Shown: positions 57,175 to 64,000 of the stretch, piece after piece | Layout: each line of letters begins with the position of its first letter | How positions within the stretch are numbered: position 1 is the first letter of the stretch | Assembly (NCBI GenBank): GCA_963761015.1 | Contig: CAVXFL010000025.1 | Coordinates: forward strand, 94,476-158,475 | Source of the DNA: CAVXFL01 sp963761015 | GTDB taxonomy: Bacteria; Pseudomonadota; Alphaproteobacteria; Acetobacterales; Acetobacteraceae | DNA: 64,000 nt | Direction: 5' to 3' | The notes under the pieces: model-generated | Seen by the model: the letters and a program-made list of their open reading frames with translations, nothing else | The model's database searches: none | What the model was told of the DNA's origin: nothing | Program-made: the position numbers and the translations under genes

Positions 57175-57630
57175 TCAGAAATACTTCGGTTTTGCCGCCG
57201 CATCGCCGAGCAGATCACGCACAATCGACCAGGTCAAAAGGTCGTCGTGGTTCTCCCACATCGGCTGCCCGGCGGCGTCGTAGTCTATATAACTGGCCAG
57301 CGCCTCGGCTTTCGCGCAGAGGCCGCCAAGAGTGGTTGCCCTCGTTCGCGCAATCTGTTCCGCCAGCGCATGCGTCTCCGGCACCAGGCGGCGGATTTCG
57401 GCCGCATCGTCGGGTGGCAAGTCGCCGAGCAGATCAACGTGGCGAAAATTGAGTTCCGCAAGCCGCTGCGCGCGCCAGCGATGCTCGCCGCCGAGCCGGA
57501 TCAGCTCGGCGTCGGCCGACGCGCCGGACTCAGTTGCCGGCGAGGCAAGCGCCAGACCCGCCGGCAATCCGGCGATGATCCCTGTCGCGAGAGCGCTTAG
57601 AACAGTGCGGCGGCGCTCAGACTTTGGCAT
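57175..57630 (-). CDS. Exported hypothetical protein of the prophage
   Basis: 151 residues with a twin-Arg-like or Sec signal (ERRRTVLSALATGIIAGLPA, then GLALASPATE). The mature part is helical (HRWRAQRLAELNFRHVDLLG, IRRLVPETHALAEQIARTRA, YIDYDAAGQPMWENHDDLLT). Overlaps the upstream gene by 14 bases. It is a type often seen in Acetobacteraceae mobile DNA; function unknown. Confidence 0.62.
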   Translation of the reverse strand: MPKSERRRTVLSALATGIIAGLPAGLALASPATESGASADAELIRLGGEHRWRAQRLAELNFRHVDLLGDLPPDDAAEIRRLVPETHALAEQIARTRATTLGGLCAKAEALASYIDYDAAGQPMWENHDDLLTWSIVRDLLGDAAAKPKYF

Positions 57631-58072
57631 GCCGTCCTCCCTCGCTCAATTCATTGGCCTTCCACAGCATCGCGCGCAGCGTTGGATTTTCGATCAGGTC
57701 AGTCGCCAAGGACGCGCACAAGACCGGCGCCGCGGTGCGCGCAACGGTCACAGCCACTGCCTTGGCGTAGATACCCGCCGCAGTACGCGCTTTGAGCTTC
57801 GCCGCCGCGCGCAGCAGCGTTGCCAACCGCCGGGTTTGCCTTTTCCATTCCGCCTGGAATTCCCGAGCGCGCGAGTTGTCCAACGGCAATGCGAACACGG
57901 CCCTCACGGCCTTATCCTGCTCGGCGATATCGGCGCACAGTTCGAGCAGGCGATCATCTGGGTTCGGCGGACCGTTGCCGAGCAGAAGGCGATTTCCGGA
58001 TTCGGCGGCTAATTCGCGGAAGCGCGCTATTTCCGCCTCGAATGTGGCGTGCGCGGTTTCATCCATGGGCAT
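57617..58072 (-). CDS. Hypothetical helical protein of the prophage
   Basis: 151 residues, probably cytoplasmic, with EAEIARFRELAAESGNRLLL, LELCADIAEQDKAVRAVFAL and TAAGIYAKAVAVTVARTAAP. It resembles its downstream neighbour in having an AGIYAKA/LCAKAEA segment, so the two are likely paralogues or partners. First gene of the leftward group. Function unknown. Confidence 0.6.
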   Translation of the reverse strand: MPMDETAHATFEAEIARFRELAAESGNRLLLGNGPPNPDDRLLELCADIAEQDKAVRAVFALPLDNSRAREFQAEWKRQTRRLATLLRAAAKLKARTAAGIYAKAVAVTVARTAAPVLCASLATDLIENPTLRAMLWKANELSEGGRHAKV

Positions 58073-58179
58073 GATCAGGCTCTCCTTATGGGTTCTTTCC
58101 GGGCGCCGCGTTCGGTGCCGCGCCGGCGGCGTATAGGGTAATTACCCGGCATCTTGCTATCCGGTCAATACCCAGATAT

Positions 58180-58413
58180 ATGGAAGCAATGGTTCGGATC
58201 GCAAACCGGGTTTTTCAGATGCGCGCCACCGATGAGTGGCTCCATCAGCTCGATGAGTGGCGGCGTCGGCAGGCCGATCTTCCGCCGCGCGCCGAGGCGA
58301 TCCGCCGGCTGGTCAACATCGGGCTGGAGCGCAGCGCGGCAGGTCACGCGCCAGCGGCGTCCGCTCCGAAAGCGAAGCGCCGGCCGCGGCCAGCCGAGGA
58401 GCGTCTGAAATGA
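58180..58413 (+). CDS. RHH-type small DNA-binding protein
   Basis: 77 residues. FQMRATDEWLHQLDEWRRRQ and PPRAEAIRRLVNIGLERSA form a ribbon-helix-helix-like unit, with a basic tail (KAKRRPRPAEERLK). It is divergent from the gene at 58072 and so is well placed to repress both directions. Its stop overlaps the next start (ATGA). Confidence 0.7.
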   Translation: MEAMVRIANRVFQMRATDEWLHQLDEWRRRQADLPPRAEAIRRLVNIGLERSAAGHAPAASAPKAKRRPRPAEERLK

Positions 58414-58685
58414 GCTTTCGCTTTCGCCGTTCGTTGCGGCTGGCGCCCGGGTTGCGCATCAACCTGGCCAAGCACGGCGCCTCGCTGTCGCTGGGCGGGC
58501 GCGGCCTCACCGCGAATTTCGGCCGCCGCGGCGCGCGCACCACGGTCGGCCTGCCCGGCAGCGGCCTGTCCGCGCCGTCGACCGCGCGCTTGACGCCGCC
58601 TCGGGGATTCCGGCTACCGTCGAACAGGAAACGGCCGCGCTGGATCGCGCATTCGGATTGGCAAGATCGGAGAGATTTCGCATGA
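58410..58685 (+). CDS. DUF4236-type protein
   Basis: 91 residues. SFRFRRSLRLAPGLRINLAK, HGASLSLGGRGLTANFGRRG and ARTTVGLPGSGLS are the DUF4236 core, a short beta-rich region of unknown function often found in phage and restriction-like loci. Coupled on both sides by ATGA. Confidence 0.75.
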   Translation: MSFRFRRSLRLAPGLRINLAKHGASLSLGGRGLTANFGRRGARTTVGLPGSGLSAPSTARLTPPRGFRLPSNRKRPRWIAHSDWQDRRDFA

Positions 58686-59230
58686 GGACCGCTGCCCGTA
58701 AAATCGTCGTCCTGCCCGATGCGTCCGAGACCGCCGCCGGCAGACTGCTGGCAATCGCCAAGCGAGCGGCTGCGCAGCACCCGCTGGATCGGGACACGGC
58801 CGGCGAGGCCATCGCCCGAGCCATTGGCGACGACGCCGAGTTGGTGTGGGAACTGTTCGCGCCATGGCGCAAGCCGGCGCTGAACCTGCTGATGCAAACC
58901 GCGGCCAGGCAGTTGTGCAGGAAAGCTCGCGCCCTGCAGGCATCGCCAGCCGATGCCCCCGCGCCCAAGCCGCCACAGAATGCGACGCAGGCCAAAGCTG
59001 ATTTCGGAACCCAGCGGCGACACGCCTGCGTCGCGCCTCGCGGACAACCTAAGGCGCGCGCGCCGGGCCAGCGAGGCGCTCGCTCTTGCTGTCCAAAGGA
59101 CTTGCGTCCTGGACCACATACTCATCCAGGGGAAACGCCTGCGCGATTGCACGCCCGAAGGAAGCGCGCCAGTCCGCCGCCGTCGACCGCGATCACGCGC
59201 GCTTCAAGGACGCGAATCGCCGCCAACTGA
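58682..59230 (+). pseudogene. Prophage hypothetical protein, two frame changes
   Basis: The first frame (from 58682) reads AARKIVVLPDASETAAGRLL, TAGEAIARAIGDDAELVWEL and FAPWRKPALNLLMQTAARQL. The second (around 59030) gives SRLADNLRRARRASEALALA and VQRTCVLDHILIQGKRLRDC. The third gives ARQSAAVDRDHARFKDANRR. Together one helical protein of about 180 residues, family unnamed. Coupled to the DUF4236 gene by ATGA. Confidence 0.5.
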
Positions 59231-59236
59231 CAAGTC

Positions 59237-59695
59237 ATGAAACGTCATCTTGCCATTCTCGCATTGGTCTGCCTGGTCATGGACGGCGCCACGGTGCGCG
59301 CCGATGAGGGGCTCGTCAGCCGCTACGCGATGCACCTCGTCGCGCAGTCCGAATTCGCCGCCCAGGCGGTCGCGTGCGGTCTGCGATCAAGGGAGTGGCT
59401 GCGGGGCTACAACGAACGGTTGGCGGCCGTGTTTTCGGAGAAGGCCGGAGACTGGCCCGCGATTCACCGGCCGTCGGCGGCGGAGCGCGCGGCGGCCGTG
59501 CGGGCGTTGACGCGGCGCGAGCGCATCGGCTTGGCCGCGCCGATTGCCGATCATAACGTCCGCGAAGTCATGTGCGGCATCGTGAAGCAATTTTGGCTGC
59601 CGACGTTGGACAACTTGCAAGACGGCACGTCAGCTTTCTGGCCGGCCGGCGCGCCTCCGCTGTTGTGGGAACTGCTTCGGCCGCCGGAAGGCTGA
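59237..59695 (+). CDS. Secreted hypothetical protein
   Basis: 152 residues with a signal peptide (LAILALVCLVMDGATVRA, then DE). Mature part: RYAMHLVAQSEFAAQAVACG, LRSREWLRGYNERLAAVFSE and NVREVMCGIVKQFWLPTLDN. Two Cys could form a disulfide. It ends the rightward small-gene group. Function unknown. Confidence 0.65.
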   Translation: MKRHLAILALVCLVMDGATVRADEGLVSRYAMHLVAQSEFAAQAVACGLRSREWLRGYNERLAAVFSEKAGDWPAIHRPSAAERAAAVRALTRRERIGLAAPIADHNVREVMCGIVKQFWLPTLDNLQDGTSAFWPAGAPPLLWELLRPPEG

Positions 59696-59854
59696 CGCGC
59701 CGCGCCGTCGAGGCGGGGTCATGGTCAGCCGCGCCCAGTTTATGCCGTGAGCGTGAGCGCGATGGTGATCGAAGCGGCCATCAGTTCAACCCGCGTCTCA
59801 AAGTCCGCCGCCAACCATTTCATCGGCATGACCATATTCCAAAGCCAAGGCGGC

Positions 59855-60185
59855 TCAGGCGGCGCGGGTCAGCGGCTCGGCAACCGGAAGACCCGGAAAT
59901 TCGAGCCGCCAAATCTCGTGCATTTCTTTGAACCCAGCGTAGGTTTCCTTCCACGCCGCGCTCGAACAATCCGGCGACCAGCACGCACAACTCCAGACGG
60001 CCGGAATGGCATGCAAGTCGCCAATCGTCGACGATGTCGAATGACGCGAAGCCGTCGACGCGCGCCCCGCTTGGCGCGACGGGATACAGTAACGAGACGA
60101 ACCACCCCTCCATGCCCGGGTACCGCACCGCCCCCGGCGTCAAGCACCGGAAACAGGTAATCGAGAGCGGCCGATCGCGGATCAT
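59855..60185 (-). pseudogene. Prophage hypothetical protein, frameshifted
   Basis: The frame starts near 60113-60185 and gives ASFDIVDDWRLACHSGRLEL and CVLVAGLFERGVEGN, then changes frame near 59960 to YAGFKEMHEIWRLEFPGLPV and ends AEPLTRAA at 59855. It lies downstream of the small terminase gene, where the large subunit would be expected, but has no terminase motif. Function unknown. Confidence 0.45.
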
Positions 60186-60238
60186 CCGGCCGGGACCATC
60201 GGTGAATCAGGCCGGAGCCCCACGTCCGCTGAATCACG

Positions 60239-60862
60239 TCACGCCGCGTCCGCATGGCCATCACGCGCGCTCGCCGGCGGCGTTGGCTGGTGACTGTTCG
60301 GAAAGAGTTCGTCGGAGGCAGGGGGTTGCGGCATCTGGCGTTGCAGGTCCTCCACGAAGCGTTTCCGCGCATCGTCCAATGCGGACACCAGGCCGCGGAT
60401 GACAGCATCCGGCAAATTGAAATTTCGAGCGCAACGTTGTAACATCTGAGTTTGCGCGATGCCCCAGCGTTGCATTTGCGAGGCGAATACCCGCCGCACT
60501 TCCGAGACCTCAATCAGTTGGCCGGTTTCGCGCGCGATCTGGCGCTCGAGCTGCTGTGCGCGCAGTACGGCCAGCCGATCTTGCGGCTTTGGGTATGTGG
60601 CCGTCGGGTGCGTCCCGATCAGGCCGGCGACCGGCAAGTCGAGCTGGCGCAGCTCCGCGGCCCGGTCCGCATCCTCCCGCTGGCGCTGCTCCTTCGCCGC
60701 GCGTAGGAAAGCAACGACCGCATCAGGATCGAACGCGAAATCGCGACCGTGCGAGCCCCGCTCGACGATGGGGAACGCCTCGTAGCGCGCGATCAGCGCG
60801 TCGAGCGTCGTCGCCGCGCACCCCAGGATTCGGCATAATTCCCGTTTATTCACGTTAATCAC
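60239..60862 (-). CDS. Phage terminase small subunit (Nu1-like)
   Basis: 207 residues from the GTG at 60862, with GGAGG eight bases upstream. NVNKRELCRILGCAATTLDA and LIARYEAFPIVERGSHGRDF form the Nu1-type winged helix. A coiled coil follows (LAVLRAQQLERQIARETGQL, IEVSEVRRVFASQMQRWGIA). It recognises the packaging site on phage DNA. No large subunit is found beside it, so packaging is probably lost. Confidence 0.8.
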   Translation of the reverse strand: MINVNKRELCRILGCAATTLDALIARYEAFPIVERGSHGRDFAFDPDAVVAFLRAAKEQRQREDADRAAELRQLDLPVAGLIGTHPTATYPKPQDRLAVLRAQQLERQIARETGQLIEVSEVRRVFASQMQRWGIAQTQMLQRCARNFNLPDAVIRGLVSALDDARKRFVEDLQRQMPQPPASDELFPNSHQPTPPASARDGHADAA

Positions 60863-61116
60863 GCGCGCCGCCTCCGCGCTGGCGCTGTCGGGGTGCGAAA
60901 CGCCGGCCAGGTCGAGCCGCTGCCAGCGGGTTCCGACCTCGGCCTGGCCGGCAAATCGCGCCACCGCCGAAGCTTACCAAACTCGGCACGCTGTCCACAT
61001 GCCTGCTCTGAGCGCGACGCGGGTGACGTCGTCTGGGTCCCGAGATTGCGCTGCCCGCGTCGCATATGCGAGATAACATGGTCCTTCTGGCGATACAAGC
61101 GTGGTTTGTTGCGCTT

Positions 61117-61529
61117 TCAGTTAGGACCGTCGGCGAGTATTTCGCGTTCCAGCCCGTGCTTTTTCGTAACATCATCAAGTCTACGCTGGCGCTCGGACAA
61201 GGTTTCGAGCTCTAAATACTTTGCAAACGCTTCAAGAATGCAGGCAACGGCCATGTCCAATTCTTTCCTTGGCATCGTGCTTCCGCTGATCGCGCTGAAT
61301 AAAGTCGGACCGAACGCGCCCTCCCAGATTCGCCAAGTTCTCCATACGCTTTTGCAATCAATTCATCCGCGCGCGCCCCGAATTTTGGCCGCAGCAGCCG
61401 GCGCAGCGGTGGCACGGCAGCCTCTAAAATTTGATACATCAACACCGCTGAACGGTCGGCTTCCGTTACGGTTGCCGTTCTTTCTCTCGCCCACCGGCGC
61501 AACGCGCGACGCAACTGAAACCGGAACAT
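61117..61529 (-). pseudogene. Prophage hypothetical protein, frameshifted
   Basis: From 61529 it reads FRFQLRRALRRWARERTATV, AAVPPLRRLLRPKFGARADE and LIAKAYGELGESGRARSVR, then shifts frame to KELDMAVACILEAFAKYLEL and ends DVTKKHGLEREILADGPN at 61117. Helical and highly charged, no family. It lies between the baseplate hub gene and the terminase. Confidence 0.45.
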
Positions 61530-61573
61530 TTAAGCCTCGACGGAACGAGCGCCGCGCGTGATGGTCGATACCT

Positions 61574-62740
61574 TCACGTCTGGACTACCCCTTTGGGGAT
61601 TGGCGAATTCGGCGAGCCGACGCCGCCGAACCCGTCCCAGTTGGTGCCGCCGGCGCCCTTGCCCTTCAGCTTCACCTGGCCGGGATCGGGCGCATAGGAG
61701 CTGGTCGGTCCGAGCACAAGCTCGGTGTGGTGGCCGTGTTGATCCAGGTGGAAGTTCGCGTGCGCGACAAGGAGGTCCTGATCCAGGCCGCAGAACCGGG
61801 CCTGCACCGCCAGCAGCTTGTTCACCTGCCAAAGCGTGCCGTCATCCTGACGAAAGCCCTTCACGACCGCTTGGAGTCGCGTCGCCTGGCCGGCCTCGTA
61901 GCGCGCCTGCCAATCCGCGCGGAGCTGCGCGCCTTTCTGATCGAGCTGCGATTCCGCGATGGTCACGTGCGGGCGGTAGAGCGGCACGGCGGGGTCCTTG
62001 GCCACCGCCTTGATGCCGGTTTCCACCTGTGCGCCAGCCGCCGGGGACCCGACGCCGCCGAAGCCGCCCCAACTGGCGATCGATGTCTGTGACTTCACGA
62101 TATAATCGCTGTAGCGGTGCGCGCCCGACAGCATGGCGTGGCCGCTCAGCAGGTTGGTGCCCTGTTGCAGGGTGGTCCCAGAACGGCCGGTGGCGACGTT
62201 GGTCAGCACCAGCCGCCCCTGCTCGTCATCGCAGGCCAGCACGCCGGAGAGCCGGCACAGCCGCTCGAGGAACTTGTATGCCGTTTCCCCGCGCTGGATC
62301 GTGGCGTCGGCGAATGTGTTCGAGACATCGGTCGCGATCACCACCTCGATGCCGAACAGCGCGCAGATATTCCTGGCGATCTGGCCGAGATTGTATTTGC
62401 TGTACTGGCCGGATTGAATTTCCGGGTAGCAATCCACCAGAAACTCGGTCTTCGAGCGCCCGATGATGCGCAGCCCGGTGCGCCGGCCGCTGATCTCCGG
62501 CATCACGGTATCGACATAGCCGGTCAGCAGCAGATCGTCCGCCGCGAAAATCTGGCAGGCGGTGAACGGCATAACGCTCCATGGCTCCTGGTCGAGCGAC
62601 CAGCGCGAACTCGCCTCCAGATCGAAGCTGGAGCACATATGTTCGATCGACCGCTTGATATCGACGGCCGTCCAGCCGCCATAGGTCACGCCGCCAATCT
62701 TGACCGTGACCGGGTCCTGGTAGGCATTGGCGCCGCTCAT
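61574..62740 (-). CDS. Mu gpP-like baseplate hub protein
   Basis: 388 residues, close to Mu gpP/gp44. VTVKIGGVTYGGWTAVDIKR at the start, IFAADDLLLTGYVDTVMPEI, SGRRTGLRIIGRSKTEFLVD and RLCRLSGVLACDDEQGRLVL are typical of the hub fold. It would sit at the base of a contractile tail. Intact. Downstream of the tape measure gene in reading order; the Mu N-like gene normally between them is missing. Confidence 0.85.
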   Translation of the reverse strand: MSGANAYQDPVTVKIGGVTYGGWTAVDIKRSIEHMCSSFDLEASSRWSLDQEPWSVMPFTACQIFAADDLLLTGYVDTVMPEISGRRTGLRIIGRSKTEFLVDCYPEIQSGQYSKYNLGQIARNICALFGIEVVIATDVSNTFADATIQRGETAYKFLERLCRLSGVLACDDEQGRLVLTNVATGRSGTTLQQGTNLLSGHAMLSGAHRYSDYIVKSQTSIASWGGFGGVGSPAAGAQVETGIKAVAKDPAVPLYRPHVTIAESQLDQKGAQLRADWQARYEAGQATRLQAVVKGFRQDDGTLWQVNKLLAVQARFCGLDQDLLVAHANFHLDQHGHHTELVLGPTSSYAPDPGQVKLKGKGAGGTNWDGFGGVGSPNSPIPKGVVQT

Positions 62741-62848
62741 TTGGAACTGTCCTTGCAGGCGCTGCGCTGCGCGTCGCGGATGGCGTTCGTCGTTATCGTC
62801 GATAATGAAGGCGCGGACCCGGTAGCGCGCCAGCCGGCCGCCCGGGCA

Positions 62849-64000
62849 TCAGGCTTCGACGGTCCGCGCGGCGGGCATCATCGGGCCGCGGCGGATTTCA
62901 GGGACGCGGACCGGACCGCGGGTCTGAACCTCAACGTGCGTGCCGGACGGTGCGCCGAGCAGGTGCACGAAGACCTCGACGACGCCGGCGCCGGCTGCGG
63001 CGGCGCCGACGGCGGGCGACTGCGCGCCGATATGCGGCAGGATTTTCTCCAGGTAGCCCTTGGTTTCGTTGGGCAGATGCTCGCGCCACGCGCTGCCCCA
63101 GCGGCGGCGGTCGCGTTCGACGTTGCCTTCGCCCCAATTGTAGCCAGCGAGCGCCATCGCGATGTTGCCGCCGAATTCGGTCAGCAGCTTGCTCATGTAG
63201 CGCGACGCCGCCATCGCCGACTGGCCGAGGTCGAAAGGCGAGCCGCCGCCACCATACGTCGCCCACGTTCCGGGCATGAACTGGAAATGCCCGAGCGCCC
63301 CGGCCGGCGAGCGCATATGCCGGCCGCGGCTGGAATTCGGCGGACCACATCGCGTCCAGCGTGCCGCGCGGCAGGCCGAAGGCGCGCTCGTCCGACGCGC
63401 AGGATCGTCTGCGCCGGCCCGTTGGGAACTGCCGGCAGCCAGCGGTTATACGCTTGCGGGCGTATCGCGGGGGATTTGTTTACAGATCGGCCGGGCCCAG
63501 GGCCGTAAAAGTTCGGCGGCGGCGACATCGGATTGCCGGGATTGACCGACGGCGGCTTGCCCGGGCCACTCCAGCCCCAGAAGTCGTGCTTGAATTCCTT
63601 TGAACCATTGCTGGATTTCAGGCCAGTGTTGCCAGGCCTCATAGAACGCGACCATCCCGGCCGCGATTCCAACATCCACAGCCCGACAGGCGAAATCACA
63701 AATCCGGCGAGCGATGCGCCGAAGAGCAGGATGTCCTTGGCGAAGGAGGCGAGCGCCAACCCCCACTTCGCGAGCTTTATTGCAGTGAGGGCCGTCAGCG
63801 CGATGGCCAGCCAGCCCAGATGTTCGAACGCGAACTTCGCGGCCTTGCCGAAAAGCCAAAGCACGTCGATCACTAATGCCCAGTTCGTGTTTTGATATAC
63901 TGATTTGACCTCTGCAACGAATTCTCTAATCCCATCCGCGATCTTGACCGCGAGCCAATGCCGGTTCGCAGCGACCCATTCCGCCATCGCGTGAATGATC
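62849..64000 (-). pseudogene. Tape measure protein with C-terminal lytic transglycosylase, partial and frameshifted
   Basis: From the right edge the frame reads hydrophobic tape-measure sequence (FAFEHLGWLAIALTALTAIK, DILLFGASLAGFVISPVGLW), a Pro/Asn-rich linker, then changes frame near 63380 to DERAFGLPRGTLDAMWSAE and again to GALGHFQFMPGTWATYGGGG and MALAGYNWGEGNVE, an SLT transglycosylase domain with the catalytic Glu in the SAES region. It sets tail length and opens the cell wall during DNA entry. Cut by the window edge. Confidence 0.78.

Overview
The window is high-GC alphaproteobacterial DNA, most likely from an Acetobacteraceae-like member of the Rhodospirillales. The basis is the gene order ruvX-hisB-DUF2628-hisH-GNAT-hisA-hisF-hisE-HIT, the divergent gatCA genes, an ELM1-family protein and the codon and GC character. 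This assignment rests on synteny and recognised families, not on a search.

Layout. (1) 1-7.0 kb is a pile of insertion-sequence debris: an IS21 with broken istA, a second IS21 fragment, an IS3 fragment, one nearly complete IS3 and a truncated IS66-type element. (2) 7.05-9.64 kb is a decayed algJ/algI-like polysaccharide O-acetylation pair. (3) 10.6-20 kb is accessory DNA: a lipoprotein, small coupled genes including an RHH_4 regulator, a DUF5681 protein, phage-like remnants, a shrunken IS66 with an exact 8-bp target duplication, and an IS256 element sitting inside an otherwise readable membrane-protein gene. (4) 20.1-25.5 kb is the replication/integration module of an integrative element or phage satellite: RecA-like helicase, prim-pol, TOPRIM protein, AlpA-type HTH and P4-type integrase, abutting tRNA-Ser(GCU). 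(5) 25.9-38.6 kb is core chromosome (GST, gatB, gatCA, ruvX, his operon, HIT) with a MazEF-like pair and a STAND NTPase-TPR locus inserted in it. (6) 38.6-50.9 kb is a complete-looking gas-vesicle cluster read leftward: NtrC-type regulator, GvpF/L, PAS histidine kinase, receiver protein, then gvpA, a gvpC-position protein, gvpN, GvpV-like, GvpO-like, GvpF/L, GvpG, a GvpJ-GvpK fusion, GvpA/J, an Hsp20-like protein, an unknown protein and a Cdc48-type AAA ATPase. (7) 51.2-54.1 kb has a large conserved hypothetical and ELM1. (8) 54.2-56.3 kb has an AbrB remnant, an IS3 scrap and a second IS66-type element. (9) From 56.43 kb, a 44-nt 3' fragment of a tRNA-Met marks an attachment site, followed by a degraded prophage (small terminase subunit, Mu gpP-like hub, tape measure with lytic transglycosylase) that runs off the right edge.

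How the genes work together. The gas-vesicle operon has a well-spaced sigma-54 promoter (46613-46628) just upstream of gvpA, and the cluster carries its own sigma-54 activator and PAS kinase, so buoyancy is probably controlled by a dedicated two-component sigma-54 circuit. The STAND-TPR protein is translationally coupled (ATGA) to a small helical protein, a layout seen in bacterial conflict systems.

A caution: many genes, including core ones such as hisB, carry single-position reading-frame shifts, and every case I could resolve is a net +1 (mod 3) gain. Some of these may be sequence or assembly errors, so 'pseudogene' below means disrupted as written here.
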